From positions 119,688-183,687 of the forward strand of contig JAFQZM010000025.1 of NCBI GenBank assembly GCA_017405875.1: DNA of 64,000 bases, read 5' to 3'. The notes under the pieces were generated by a model. The model worked only from the letters and a program-made list of their open reading frames with translations, was not told the DNA's origin and did no database searches. Position 1 is the first letter of the stretch. Each line of letters begins with the position of its first letter. Positions 41,793 through 51,236 of the stretch are shown in pieces. Source of the DNA: a bacterium. GTDB lineage: Bacteria; UBP6; UBA1177. A program made the position numbers and the translations under genes.

Positions 41793-42908
41793 ATGAAAAA
41801 ATTTATGTTTTTTGCATTATTCGCGCTTCTTGCTGCTGCATGCAGTGGTGGAAGCAGTGACTCTTTCAACGCTGAAAAAAGCGCTTACGGTGATCCTACC
41901 GTCACAAGTGTCGCAGCGATAAACGCGGGGATGCTCACCAATGAAAAGAAGCTACATGTTCTCGGAAGAGCGGGAACGACTGAATTTTCAGGAAGAGTTT
42001 TCGACGTGATCGACGTCAAGATCAACGATAACAGCGAAGCCGAGATGCTTTTCTCGCCGTTTCCGGTCACGAAAGAGACAAAAAAGATCTTTTTCGGCGG
42101 CTACACTTCAAAAAGCGGCGAAGGTATAAAACCGAAAGAGGCGGTCGAAGTCGATCTGCCGAAACTCGGCGAAACTACGGAGGGAAGCGGTGAATTTACG
42201 GTAAAACTTCCCGGGATGCCGATAGAAGTCGATGTTCCGCTCGACTGGACAGTAAAACTTGAGGAGGAAGACGTTTCGATAAACACTCCTTCGGGCTCCT
42301 ATTCGGGACTCAGGCACTACACGGGAAGCGGAAAGATCAGCGAAGGGCCTCTCGGCGATTTTCTCGGAAACACTGAATTTACAGGAGACATCTACTTCAG
42401 CCCCACTCTCGGAATCCCGGTCCAGTACAAACTGAACGGCGTCAACTTCGAGGGAGACCTCGAATCGGTGTGGGATTACGGCGACCCCGACGAAACCGGC
42501 TACAGAGTCATGAAGAAATCCGGCATCGTAAACAGCGAAAATCCTTCGTTCCAACTTAGCACTTACGAACTTAAGGGAAATTTCGACGCCGATCCGGACC
42601 AGCACGCAAAAATGCTTCTTGAGATCAGGTATCTTGACGAAAACGCGGCAAAAAACGACCCGATGCCTGAAATAAATGTCGAATTCGGCACGGTCTCGGG
42701 CTATTTCCCGTCTCAGCTTGTCGAATCTCCGGTCAGTATTTTCTTCCCCGAAGAAGAGGGCGAAGGATACAAATATTTCATCGCGTATGTCAGTCAGGCG
42801 GCGAAAGGACATAACGGCCCGATATCCTACCGCGTTTCAGTCTCAGGCGGCGAATCGGTGAAGCCTCTGCGTGTCACAGCGAGGATATACTACAATAAAA
42901 TCGACTGA
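41793..42908 (+). CDS. Lipoprotein of unknown function behind uvrB
   Basis: A 371-residue lipoprotein: lipobox ALLAAACSG (Cys at about residue 17) and a beta-rich acidic mature part with no recognised domain and almost no Cys. The ATG at 41793 follows GGAGG, which begins 2 bases after the uvrB stop, so it is probably co-transcribed with uvrB. No link to DNA repair is evident. Confidence 0.72.
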   Translation: MKKFMFFALFALLAAACSGGSSDSFNAEKSAYGDPTVTSVAAINAGMLTNEKKLHVLGRAGTTEFSGRVFDVIDVKINDNSEAEMLFSPFPVTKETKKIFFGGYTSKSGEGIKPKEAVEVDLPKLGETTEGSGEFTVKLPGMPIEVDVPLDWTVKLEEEDVSINTPSGSYSGLRHYTGSGKISEGPLGDFLGNTEFTGDIYFSPTLGIPVQYKLNGVNFEGDLESVWDYGDPDETGYRVMKKSGIVNSENPSFQLSTYELKGNFDADPDQHAKMLLEIRYLDENAAKNDPMPEINVEFGTVSGYFPSQLVESPVSIFFPEEEGEGYKYFIAYVSQAAKGHNGPISYRVSVSGGESVKPLRVTARIYYNKID

Positions 42909-42968
42909 AAAACCGGTCGAAAAATTTTCAGGAATATCGCTTATTTGCAGGATGCAAGTAAAAAAATC

Positions 42969-42996
42969 TTGACAAACGCCTTTTATTTACTATCTA
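42969..42996 (+). promoter_or_regulatory. Promoter of rho
   Basis: TTGACA (42969-42974, perfect), 16-bp spacer, TATCTA (42991-42996), about 157 bp before the rho ATG. The long untranslated leader between them fits rho genes, which are often autoregulated by attenuation. I see no conserved structure in the leader. Confidence 0.65.
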
Positions 42997-43152
42997 TCCA
43001 GCCCGTGAATTTCGTTTTGTTCACTCTCAGCCAATATGCTTGGGTGTTTTAACAAAAATCAAAAATTGATCCTCGTTAGTTTGGAAGAAATGGGTAACTT
43101 CTTTGAAAGAGTCCTTTAATTTCGATATTTTATCAACCATTTGGAGAAACTT

Positions 43153-44403
43153 ATGAATTTACAAGAGTTAAAGAACAGAAAGCCTGATGAACTCGTCGCA
43201 ATGGCCGAACAGCTCGGTATCGAAGAGGCTTCATCGAAAAGAGTCCAGGAACTTATTTACGAGATCCTGCAGAAACTCGTTGAAAACAATGAAATTATTG
43301 AAGCAGACGGCGTCCTTCAGATCCTCACGGACGGTTTCGGTTTCCTCAGAAGCCCGAAATACAACTACCTTCCGGGTCCCGACGACATTTACGTTCCGCC
43401 GTCAATGATAAAAAGATACGGTCTCCGCACAGGTCAGACGATCAGCGGTGAAATCAGAAGCCCGAAAGAAGGCGAAAGATACTTCGCACTTCAGAAAATC
43501 ACTTCCGTTTTCGAATCGGAAGACATCGAAAAGAACAGACACACGCCTCTTTTCGACAACCTCACTCCCTTCTACCCGACTCAGAAGATCCACCTCGAGA
43601 CGAAAAGCACAGTTATGTCAACGAGAATCATGGATCTCCTTGTTCCGATAGGCATGGGACAGCGCGGTCTTCTCGTTGCTCCGCCGAGAACCGGTAAGAC
43701 CGTCCTTCTTCAGGACATCGCTCACTCGATCACTGAAAACCATCCCGATATTTTCCTCATCGTTCTCCTTATTGACGAACGTCCTGAGGAAGTTACCGAT
43801 ATGATGAGAAGCGTTAAGGCTGAAGTCATCGCGTCAACATTCGATGAACCCGCTACCCGCCACGTTCAGGTCGCTGAAATGGTTCTCGAAAAGGCAAAGA
43901 GAATGGTTGAATACGGCAAAGACGTCGTCATCCTTCTCGACTCTATCACAAGACTTGCACGTGCTTACAACGCAGTCGTTCCGCCGTCAGGCAAGATCCT
44001 TTCCGGCGGTGTTGACGCAAACGCACTCCACAAACCGAAAAGATTCTTCGGTGCTGCAAGAAACATCGAGGAAGGCGGCTCGCTCACCATCATCGCAACG
44101 GCGCTTATCGATACCGGTAGCCGTATGGACGAAGTCATTTTCGAAGAGTTCAAAGGAACCGGTAACATGGAAGTCCACCTTGACAGAAAGCTCATGGAAA
44201 AGAGAATTTTCCCGTGTCTCGACATCAACAAGTCGGCGACAAGAAAGGAAGAGCTCCTTCTCGAACCGGACGTTCTCAACAAAGTCTGGATCCTCAGAAA
44301 ACTTCTCCATCCGCTCAATGTCATCGACTCCATGGAGTTCATGCTTGACAAGATGGGAAAAACCAAATCCAACAAGGATTTCCTCAAGGCTATGAACGCA
44401 TAA
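43153..44403 (+). CDS. rho: Transcription termination factor Rho
   Basis: Hexameric RNA-dependent ATPase that terminates transcription. 416 residues. N-terminal helical and cold-shock-like RNA-binding domain ([21 protein letters not shown], given here as the segment DGFGFLRS to about residue 80), Walker [13 protein letters not shown] at about 175-186, Walker [16 protein letters not shown], and the R-loop [20 protein letters not shown] region near 310. The ATG at 43153 follows GGAG. Confidence 0.97.
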   Translation: MNLQELKNRKPDELVAMAEQLGIEEASSKRVQELIYEILQKLVENNEIIEADGVLQILTDGFGFLRSPKYNYLPGPDDIYVPPSMIKRYGLRTGQTISGEIRSPKEGERYFALQKITSVFESEDIEKNRHTPLFDNLTPFYPTQKIHLETKSTVMSTRIMDLLVPIGMGQRGLLVAPPRTGKTVLLQDIAHSITENHPDIFLIVLLIDERPEEVTDMMRSVKAEVIASTFDEPATRHVQVAEMVLEKAKRMVEYGKDVVILLDSITRLARAYNAVVPPSGKILSGGVDANALHKPKRFFGAARNIEEGGSLTIIATALIDTGSRMDEVIFEEFKGTGNMEVHLDRKLMEKRIFPCLDINKSATRKEELLLEPDVLNKVWILRKLLHPLNVIDSMEFMLDKMGKTKSNKDFLKAMNA

Positions 44404-44407
44404 ACCT

Positions 44408-44914
44408 TTGAGATCACGCGGTTTTTCATATCCTGCCCGACGCCCGGCGAAAAAAAGAATCTTCTTGGTTCTTTTAATCGCTGCTGTCGTTGCGGCAGGA
44501 TTTTTTTTGCGTAAAAAATCTTACGAATACCCTTTTTTATGGTCGCAGAGTTCTCCCGAAAAAATGACTTTTGAAAAGGCGCTCGCATTTTGCGACAACC
44601 TTGAAGAAAGCGGCTTTGATGACTGGCGCCTGCCTGAACTCCATGAAATCAGAACACTTGCCGACAAATGTCTGGAAGAAGAAAATCCTGATCTCTGCGC
44701 CGTCACCGACAGCTGCGAATGGAACAACTGCGAAACAGAACTCTGCGGAAAATGCGTGAAATATGAAGAAAACTTCGAGTTCGGATCATTCTGGACCAGA
44801 ACCGGAACGCATGGCGGGAAACTTTTTGTTTTCACGATTTCAGCAGAAGAAACCAAAGAAAATCAAGCAGCCAAAAACGAAACGCATTTCACGAAATGCG
44901 TGAGAAATCGATAG
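44408..44914 (+). CDS. Small membrane-anchored Lcl/DUF1566 protein
   Basis: A 168-residue protein with an N-terminal basic stretch and one membrane helix (about 18-34) followed by a single Lcl/DUF1566 domain: LWSQSSPEKMTFEKALAFC, DWRLPELHEI and the ending KCVRNR. It lacks a lipobox, unlike its relatives in this window. It begins with TTG only 4 bases after the rho stop and has no clear ribosome-binding site, so it may depend on translational coupling; the start is uncertain. Confidence 0.72.
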   Translation: MRSRGFSYPARRPAKKRIFLVLLIAAVVAAGFFLRKKSYEYPFLWSQSSPEKMTFEKALAFCDNLEESGFDDWRLPELHEIRTLADKCLEEENPDLCAVTDSCEWNNCETELCGKCVKYEENFEFGSFWTRTGTHGGKLFVFTISAEETKENQAAKNETHFTKCVRNR

Positions 44915-44972
44915 CGCCGCAAATTTTATCGGGATAACGGAATCTCGGGATATCGAGATCCCGAAAGCGGCG
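44915..44972. repeat. GC-armed intergenic palindrome, copy C
   Basis: CGCCGC (44915-44920) and GCGGCG (44967-44972) enclose repeated TCGGGATA units and their inverted partner ATCCCGA. It fills the gap between two convergent genes and may end transcription from both sides. Confidence 0.5.
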
Positions 44973-44979
44973 AGAAAAA

Positions 44980-46356
44980 TTATTCGTTATTGTTGATCCT
45001 GCCCCAGACGTTGCGGACAGATTCTTTAAGAGTTTTTACGTCTTCGGCGTCTTTGGTCGCCGTAATTCTCAAGAAAACGCACTGGTCGATCTCAGCGATG
45101 CCGCGGGCGATGTCTTCAGCAAGTGACTGGCATGAGGGAGAACCGCACATTCCGCAGTCGATATTCGGAAGGACCTGCATGATCGTATCGACATGCTCCA
45201 TTTTTTCGAGAGCTTTTTCCATGTCGTCGTCAAGGGAAAGCATCGATCTCGGCTGAAGTTTTTCAAGATTTAATGCCTCTTTGAGATATTCGTTTCCGCA
45301 TTTGCCGAAAAGACTGCAGTTCTGACATGCCGGATTGTCCTTTTCCTCTTCAGATTTGTCGCACGGCGGCAGATTTATACGCTGAAGGAGGTTGCGCACC
45401 GTTAAAAAACGGTTTCCGGGAACGAGAATTCCGCCGGCGCAGCTTTCGTCACACGCCCTGAGCTCAAGGAAGTTTATGTTCTCGTCAAGTTCGCCGTTTT
45501 CAAGTTTGTCGAGAATTTCGATGACATTGTGAATTCCGTCGATTGCCATTGCATGATTGTCGCGCCTGATGCACTCGCCTCCTGTGAGTTCCCAAGCGAC
45601 ATGGTCGTTGTCGGCAGGGCGGCAGAGTTTACCGGAATCGGCTTTGTCGTTTGAGACGAAAGAATAAATCTTGTTATAGACGAGATCCATGTTGATGACG
45701 CCGTCGATACTCGATTTTTTCTCGCCGACAGGGTGTTTGATCGCGACGATTTTCGCAGCACAGGGCGAAATATAGAAAATGCCTATATCAGTCGCATTGA
45801 TTCCCGTTTTCTTGAGTTCGTTGCGGCAGTGTACCGCGGCAATGTCAAGCGGAGGCTTAACAAGCGCGATGTGCTTGAGCAGCGACGGGAAACGCACCTG
45901 GATCAGCCTTATGACAGCGGGGCAGAAAGAAGAGATCAGCGGAAATTCGGCTTCTTCCTTTTTTTCATACTCTTTCTGAGCCTTTTCAAAAAGAGCTGAC
46001 GCGCGGGAAACCTCGTAAACATGCGTAAAACCGACACTTCTTAAGCCCTCGAATATCGATTTCGTTCCCGCTTTTTCGTCAAACTGCCCCATCATAACCG
46101 ACGGAACAAGTGCAACGCGGTATTTGTAGTCGAAGATTTTCTGGAAGTCATCCTGTTCGACGAGTATCGCATCGTGTTTGCACGAGATCATGCACATTCC
46201 GCAGTCGATGCACTTGTCGGGATTGACCGAAGCCTTTCCGCCGCGGATCCTGATGGCATCCGTGGGGCATGTCCTCATGCAGTGCGTGCAGCCTATGCAC
46301 TTGTTTTTGTTTATTCTCAGCGTGTGATGAAAAAAAGGTCTTTTCCGATTGGACAT
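44980..46356 (-). CDS. Sensor-type [FeFe]-hydrogenase-like protein
   Basis: A 458-residue iron-sulfur protein. Two [4Fe-4S] motifs at the N-terminus (C20-C30, C49-C59), an H-cluster-type domain, and a C-terminal [4Fe-4S] domain (CGMCGSPSC at 401-409 with C426). The H-cluster ligand Cys residues are kept: C145 in SSFCPA, C199 in SPCAAK, C302 and C306 in ACDESCAGG. The neighbouring proton-relay Cys of catalytic enzymes is Phe (F144). The small-subunit tail is missing. This is the layout of putative sensory (group C/D, HsfB-like) proteins. It is the last of three genes with an HATPase and a DRTGG protein. Start ATG at 46356 after GGAGGAG. Confidence 0.85.
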   Translation of the reverse strand: MSNRKRPFFHHTLRINKNKCIGCTHCMRTCPTDAIRIRGGKASVNPDKCIDCGMCMISCKHDAILVEQDDFQKIFDYKYRVALVPSVMMGQFDEKAGTKSIFEGLRSVGFTHVYEVSRASALFEKAQKEYEKKEEAEFPLISSFCPAVIRLIQVRFPSLLKHIALVKPPLDIAAVHCRNELKKTGINATDIGIFYISPCAAKIVAIKHPVGEKKSSIDGVINMDLVYNKIYSFVSNDKADSGKLCRPADNDHVAWELTGGECIRRDNHAMAIDGIHNVIEILDKLENGELDENINFLELRACDESCAGGILVPGNRFLTVRNLLQRINLPPCDKSEEEKDNPACQNCSLFGKCGNEYLKEALNLEKLQPRSMLSLDDDMEKALEKMEHVDTIMQVLPNIDCGMCGSPSCQSLAEDIARGIAEIDQCVFLRITATKDAEDVKTLKESVRNVWGRINNNE

Positions 46357-46367
46357 TTCTCCTCCGT

Positions 46368-46781
46368 TCAGGCGAGATTAAACGAGAGAGTGAGCTTCGT
46401 TCCCTGACCGACAACGCTTTCGATCTTCATATCGTCCGTGTTGGCCTTGATGTTCGGAAGTCCCATTCCCGCGCCGAAACCCATCTCGCGCACTTTTGTC
46501 GAAGCGGTCGAATAACCCTGCTGCATCGCAAGACCGATATCCGGAATGCCGGGACCTTCGTCGTCAAGAACTATTTCTATCTTCTGAGGCGAAATATCGG
46601 CAGTGATGTTTCCGCGGTAGGCATGCGCCACGATGTTGACTTCGGCTTCATAAAGCGCGACGACGACACGTTTCAGCACGCCCGGGTCGACATTGAGTTT
46701 TTTGAGGACCTTCTTTATGTTGCCCGAAGCGTTGCCCGCGTTCAGGAAATCTCCGCCTTCGACGTGATACTCGAATTTCAT
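46368..46781 (-). CDS. Anti-sigma-type HATPase protein
   Basis: A 137-residue GHKL ATPase of the RsbW/SpoIIAB type: N box VVALYEAEVNIVAHAYRG (about 45-62), G1 DDEGPGIPD (about 77-85) and G2 GFGAGMGLPNI. It may bind a sigma-factor antagonist or act as a kinase module for the adjacent hydrogenase-like sensor. It lies 11 bases before that gene and 17 bases after the DRTGG gene. Confidence 0.83.
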   Translation of the reverse strand: MKFEYHVEGGDFLNAGNASGNIKKVLKKLNVDPGVLKRVVVALYEAEVNIVAHAYRGNITADISPQKIEIVLDDEGPGIPDIGLAMQQGYSTASTKVREMGFGAGMGLPNIKANTDDMKIESVVGQGTKLTLSFNLA

Positions 46782-46798
46782 GGCTCACCCTAAAAAAA

Positions 46799-47143
46799 TC
46801 AATAAACCGGCTTCAATCCGTGCTCGAAAAGTATTCCCGAAATGTGGAAAACAGAGAGCGGACACTCGATTATCACCGCATCGTTTTCCTTAGCTAAACT
46901 GATCATCTCTTCGGTCGCTTTTTTCCTTCTTGCAAGAAGTATCACCGAAACATCCATCATGTCGGCAGTCCTTATCGACTGCGGGTTTGCAAGCCCCGTG
47001 ATAAGAATCCCGTTGTCAAAAGGAGTGGTAAGAACATCACTCATCAGGTCCGATGCGAAAGCTCTTTCGATCTCGCGGTCGGCAAACTCTTCCCCGCATA
47101 CGATTTTTGCATTGAGAAGTGTAACGATTTCACTTATTTTCAT
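46799..47143 (-). CDS. DRTGG-domain protein, second copy
   Basis: A 114-residue relative of the protein at 31966-32298: both begin MKxxE(I/L)VxxLN, share a SDLMSDVL or TGDLLSDVMG core and a similar strand pattern (ILITGLAN against VLVTVQSH). First gene of the sensor set. The divergent space to the DUF1538 gene also holds a possible minus-strand TTGCTA-16 bp-TAAAAT promoter. Confidence 0.78.
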   Translation of the reverse strand: MKISEIVTLLNAKIVCGEEFADREIERAFASDLMSDVLTTPFDNGILITGLANPQSIRTADMMDVSVILLARRKKATEEMISLAKENDAVIIECPLSVFHISGILFEHGLKPVY

Positions 47144-47254
47144 GTTTCAAACACCTTAAATAAAAAAACGGTAATCAAACAAAACGGCAGAGATTTTACA
47201 CAGAACGCAAAAAATAGCAAAAGATTTCGGTTGGCGCAGCATCAGCCGTTTTTT

Positions 47255-47282
47255 TTGAACTCGAAAACATTTTGCGTATAAT
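47255..47282 (+). promoter_or_regulatory. Promoter of the DUF1538 gene
   Basis: TTGAAC (47255-47260), 16-bp spacer, TATAAT (47277-47282, perfect), 35 bp before the ATG at 47317. Confidence 0.75.
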
Positions 47283-47316
47283 CACCCGCTTTTTTTGAAC
47301 TTTTATGGAGAGAAAA

Positions 47317-49230
47317 ATGTCTTCAAACAAACAGGAAAAACTCAAAATTCCGTTGAAACAGTCAATGATGATGCTGCTCGGCTTCTGCAAGGACAAGCTG
47401 AAAGAACAGCTCGTTTCGGTCCTTCCGGTAGTCATTTACCTCATCCTTTTCCAGTCAATGATCCTCGGCATGCCGATTTACGAAGCAGGCGTTATTTCGG
47501 TCGGTATCGGTCTTGTAATCTTGGGACTTGCTTTCTTCCTCGAAGGTCTTTTCCTCGGTATCATGCCGCTCGGCGAAATTCTGGGTATCAAACTGCCGCT
47601 TAAAAGCGGGCTTTTCACGATAATCGCGTTCAGCTTCATCCTAGGTTTCGGTGCGACTTACGCAGAACCTTCGATCGCGATACTCAAGGCGAACGGCTCT
47701 TTCGTAAAACCGTGGGAAGCGCCTCTTCTCTTCGTGATGCTCAACCAGAAAGCGGAATATCTTGTAGCATTTGTCGGGATCGGTGTCGGCATCGCGGTCA
47801 TCGCCGGTATGCTCAGATTCATGAAGTCGATTTCGCTCAAACCTTTTATTTTAATAGTCATTCCGCTCCTTTTAATATTTACGATCTGGGGCGTTTTTGA
47901 CCAGAACCTGCTCTATATCACCGGTCTTGCCTGGGACTGCGGCGCAGTCACGACCGGTCCTGTCACGGTTCCGCTCGTTCTCGCTCTCGGTATCGGTATC
48001 TGCAGAACGGTGGGCGGCGAAGACAGCGATTCGATGGGTTTCGGTGTCGTAACTCTTGCCAGCGCGTTCCCGATCCTTGCAGTTTACATTTTCGGCGCGG
48101 CACTCAACATGGGTCTGCCGGAACCGATGTCGCAGGAAGATTTCTTCAGCGTTTCAAACCACGAAAAAGCTCTCCAGATAGTCGGAACGGAAGAGAGATT
48201 CGAAGCTGTAAAGCAGCAGTTCTCCGAAGCGGCTCTTTCGGCGAGCGACAAAGTCGAAGAAGCGATAAACCTCTTCAATGTCGTAAGCGAAAAGTTCTTC
48301 GAAGCGGCCAAGGCTATTCTTCCGCTCACGATCTTCATTCTTCTCGTTTTCGTCGTTCTTCTGCGCGAAAAACTGCCTAAAAAGGATGAGATTTTCCTCG
48401 GAATTTTCATTTCGATCCTCGGCATGGGACTTTTCGGAATCGGCATGGAATACGGTCTTTCCAAGATCGGATCGCAGGTCGGCTCGCGTCTTCCCGCTTC
48501 TTTCAGCGCGATAGAACTTAGCGACAGTCAGGAAACGATGCACAATTTTGACAAGGAGATCGTTCAGAAATCGATCACTCCTGACGGCGAAGTCAACGAA
48601 TTTTTCTTCAAAAAAGAGGGCGAAAACAAATATTCGCAGATCCCGTTCGTTGAGAAAAACTACGACGAACCGAGAAAAATCTACCGCTACATTCCGCAGA
48701 TTGGCCCCATTTTCGGCAAAAACGGCGGCAGCGGCGGCTATCTCATCGTTATACTTTTCGCATTCATCATGGGCTTCGGAGCGACACTCGCCGAACCCGC
48801 TTTGAATGCGCTCGGCATGAAAGTTGAGGAACTTTCTGTCGGTACTTTCAAGAAAACAACTCTGATCTACGCGGTCGCTTTCGGCGTAGGTCTGGGTATC
48901 GCGCTCGGAGCTGTGAAGATCATCTGGAACATTCAGATTTTCTGGATGCTCGTTCCTTCATACTTGATCCTTCTTGTTCTGACGGCAATCTCTGATGAGC
49001 AGTACGTCAATATCGGCTGGGATAGTGCAGGTGTTACGACCGGTCCCGTCACAGTCCCGCTCGTTCTTGCGATGGGTCTCGGACTCGGTGCAAGAGTTGA
49101 AGGCGTCGTCGAAGGTTTCGGCATCCTCAGCATGGCTTCGGCATGTCCGATCCTGGCTGTCCTCCTCATGGGAATCAGCGCGAGCCGCAAGGCGAAGAAA
49201 ATGCAGAATTCAAACAACGGAGGCAGATAA
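47317..49230 (+). CDS. DUF1538 membrane protein (two fused copies)
   Basis: A 637-residue inner-membrane protein with about twelve membrane segments in two homologous halves. Each half holds the DUF1538 motifs GFGATYAEPSIAIL / GFGATLAEPALNAL and WDCGAVTTGPVTVPLVLA / WDSAGVTTGPVTVPLVLA. A soluble loop of about 100 residues separates the halves. The function of the family is unknown; the TTGPVTVP motif and P-II partner suggest transport. The start at 47317 was chosen because GGAGAG lies 4 bases upstream. It overlaps the next gene by TAATG. Confidence 0.88.
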   Translation: MSSNKQEKLKIPLKQSMMMLLGFCKDKLKEQLVSVLPVVIYLILFQSMILGMPIYEAGVISVGIGLVILGLAFFLEGLFLGIMPLGEILGIKLPLKSGLFTIIAFSFILGFGATYAEPSIAILKANGSFVKPWEAPLLFVMLNQKAEYLVAFVGIGVGIAVIAGMLRFMKSISLKPFILIVIPLLLIFTIWGVFDQNLLYITGLAWDCGAVTTGPVTVPLVLALGIGICRTVGGEDSDSMGFGVVTLASAFPILAVYIFGAALNMGLPEPMSQEDFFSVSNHEKALQIVGTEERFEAVKQQFSEAALSASDKVEEAINLFNVVSEKFFEAAKAILPLTIFILLVFVVLLREKLPKKDEIFLGIFISILGMGLFGIGMEYGLSKIGSQVGSRLPASFSAIELSDSQETMHNFDKEIVQKSITPDGEVNEFFFKKEGENKYSQIPFVEKNYDEPRKIYRYIPQIGPIFGKNGGSGGYLIVILFAFIMGFGATLAEPALNALGMKVEELSVGTFKKTTLIYAVAFGVGLGIALGAVKIIWNIQIFWMLVPSYLILLVLTAISDEQYVNIGWDSAGVTTGPVTVPLVLAMGLGLGARVEGVVEGFGILSMASACPILAVLLMGISASRKAKKMQNSNNGGR

Positions 49231-50330
49231 TGAAATTTACGAATATAGCAAAATTCACGTGCAGCGTTTATAAAAACGTTTCTCCGAAAGTCGCCGAAGC
49301 CCTGAAGGAATGCGGCATTGACAACTATATCGTTCAGCGCAGCAGTTCGATCGTTTCGACCGACAAGCACTGGCTTTTCAACCGCAAGGGAATTTCCGAA
49401 AACATTCTCGAAACTTACCACTTCTACGTTCCGTCAGAAAAAGAAAAGGAAATTTTCGACAAAGTCGTTTACGGAGCAGACCTCTCGCAGGAAGGACGCG
49501 GCTCGATATTCACCGAAGAGGCGGTTCTGATTGAAAAAAGCGAAAACAATGAAAATTTCGACGGACTCGACTTCCCGTTTGAAGACACTCCGTCAAATTA
49601 CATGGGAATCTGCGCCATCACTCAGCGCGGAAGAGGCCTGGCACTTGCAAAAACAGCGATCGACAAAGGCTCATGCGTTCCGATGATCTCCTACGGTATC
49701 GGCGGCGGGATCCGCGACAGAATGGGGCTTATCAGGATCACGATCCCCGCTGAAAAAGAGACGATAAACATAGCTGTCGCAAACCACGATGCGCAGGGAA
49801 TGATGGATCTTCTCATCGAAGGCGGCCACCTCGACCGTCCCGGCATGGGCTTCATCTTCTCCTACCCGATAAATCTTGCGACTCTCGACTCGAAAACATT
49901 CTTCGGAGCTAACCGCGCGGCTGCCAGCATGGGCCAGATAATCAGCGTGATAGACTCGATCCAGGGCGGCACAGAGTGGAGAAAACGGACTCTCAACGCC
50001 AAAAACGCAGTCGAAAGAGTCTACTTCACGAACCTTGAAAATATCATGCTCATCTGCAACGACACGCAGTCGAAGGAGATGCTCGACGCTGCAATGTCGG
50101 CGGGAGCAAGCGGTGCCACGATTTCCAACTGCCGCGAAATGACCAAAACTAACGACGGTTTCGCGAAAAAATCGATGGAAATTTCCGACATGGTCATCGG
50201 AAAAACCCAGCGCAAAGAGATCCTTACCGCGCTCGTCAAAGCGGGCTTCTTCTCCGACAAAACTGACGGAAAGATCATCGTCAAGAAGAGCGGAACGGCA
50301 TTCTCCTACACCGACAAAAAGAAAAAATAG
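49230..50330 (+). CDS. P-II-like regulatory protein paired with DUF1538
   Basis: A 366-residue cytoplasmic protein. The middle part (about 120-220) has the ferredoxin-like P-II pattern: GICAITQRGRGLALAKTAI, then ITIPAEKETINI and ending in GMGFIFSYPI. A second, weaker copy follows (about 265-355; NIMLICNDTQSKEML, ASGATISNCRE). P-II-like proteins next to DUF1538 genes are known and presumably gate the membrane protein in response to a ligand. The ATG at 49230 overlaps the stop of the DUF1538 gene and follows GGAGG, so the two are made together. The first about 115 residues are unassigned. Confidence 0.8.
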   Translation: MKFTNIAKFTCSVYKNVSPKVAEALKECGIDNYIVQRSSSIVSTDKHWLFNRKGISENILETYHFYVPSEKEKEIFDKVVYGADLSQEGRGSIFTEEAVLIEKSENNENFDGLDFPFEDTPSNYMGICAITQRGRGLALAKTAIDKGSCVPMISYGIGGGIRDRMGLIRITIPAEKETINIAVANHDAQGMMDLLIEGGHLDRPGMGFIFSYPINLATLDSKTFFGANRAAASMGQIISVIDSIQGGTEWRKRTLNAKNAVERVYFTNLENIMLICNDTQSKEMLDAAMSAGASGATISNCREMTKTNDGFAKKSMEISDMVIGKTQRKEILTALVKAGFFSDKTDGKIIVKKSGTAFSYTDKKKK

Positions 50331-50350
50331 CTTTCATTAAGAGGTAAAAT

Positions 50351-51223
50351 ATGAAATTTTCACTCATTCCGATACTTTCGGTCGTATTTCTCTTTATTTC
50401 GTGCAGTTCGGGGCAGAATTTTGAAGGCTTCGAAGACAAAGTTTTCATAAACTGCATCAAAAAACTTGACAAAAAGTTTGAGGAAATCCGGGAACTTGAC
50501 TGTTCCAACACAGAAGAGACGCTTAAGGCGAACCCGTTCGGCGAATCGCTTATAAACAGCATCAAAGGCGTCGAAAAACTCACGAATCTTGAAAAACTCG
50601 TTCTGAAAAAGAACAAGATCGTCGACATTTCGATGCTTTCCCAACTCACGAAACTCAAACACCTCGACCTCGGCGAAAACGAGATCACGACTATGTATCC
50701 GCTCGAAAATCTGACAGGACTCACCTACCTCAATCTTGACAAGAATTTCATCGGCGACATGCGCCCGGTAAAAGACCTCGTCAACCTTGAAGAACTCGAT
50801 CTCAGCCGCAACGGAATACAGGGTCTAGCCGATTTTTCGAAGCTCAAAAAGCTCAAAAAACTTTCTCTCAACAGCAACAGAATCAGCGATGTCGCGCAGA
50901 TCGCAGACCTCACCGAGCTTGAATATCTCTACCTCAATGACAACGCCGTCATCGAGATTTTCCCGCTCAAACCCCTGCAGAAACTCAAAGTCTTAAGCCT
51001 CAACATCAACCGCATCGATATCATCCTCGTCCTCGGCAAGCTCTTGTCTCTCGAAGAACTTTACATGCAGGATAACCAGCTCCGTGACCTCGCACCGATC
51101 AACGATCACCCGAAACTCAAACTCGTCGATGTCGAAATGAACTCGATCTACTCCTTTGACAGCGTCGCCGACCTCGAAGCGCGCGGCTGCAAAATTTTGG
51201 GCAAAAAAGTCCAGACGAAATAA
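50351..51223 (+). CDS. Leucine-rich-repeat lipoprotein
   Basis: A 290-residue lipoprotein: lipobox FLFISC (about 13-18), then about eight 21-22-residue leucine-rich repeats of the internalin/SDS22 type (LTKLKHLDLGENEITTMYPL, one unit), ending in a capping segment. The last codons (GKKVQTK) are echoed by a relic at 52673-52708. It probably binds proteins at the cell surface. The ATG at 50351 follows GAGG, 20 bases after the P-II gene. Confidence 0.88.
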   Translation: MKFSLIPILSVVFLFISCSSGQNFEGFEDKVFINCIKKLDKKFEEIRELDCSNTEETLKANPFGESLINSIKGVEKLTNLEKLVLKKNKIVDISMLSQLTKLKHLDLGENEITTMYPLENLTGLTYLNLDKNFIGDMRPVKDLVNLEELDLSRNGIQGLADFSKLKKLKKLSLNSNRISDVAQIADLTELEYLYLNDNAVIEIFPLKPLQKLKVLSLNINRIDIILVLGKLLSLEELYMQDNQLRDLAPINDHPKLKLVDVEMNSIYSFDSVADLEARGCKILGKKVQTK

Positions 51224-51236
51224 AAAACAATCATGT

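Noticed and set aside
42945..42965. Terminator before the rho promoter
   Set aside because: TTATTTGCA/TGCAAGTAA forms a hairpin, but it is followed by A and not T on the plus strand, and no gene on the minus strand ends there.
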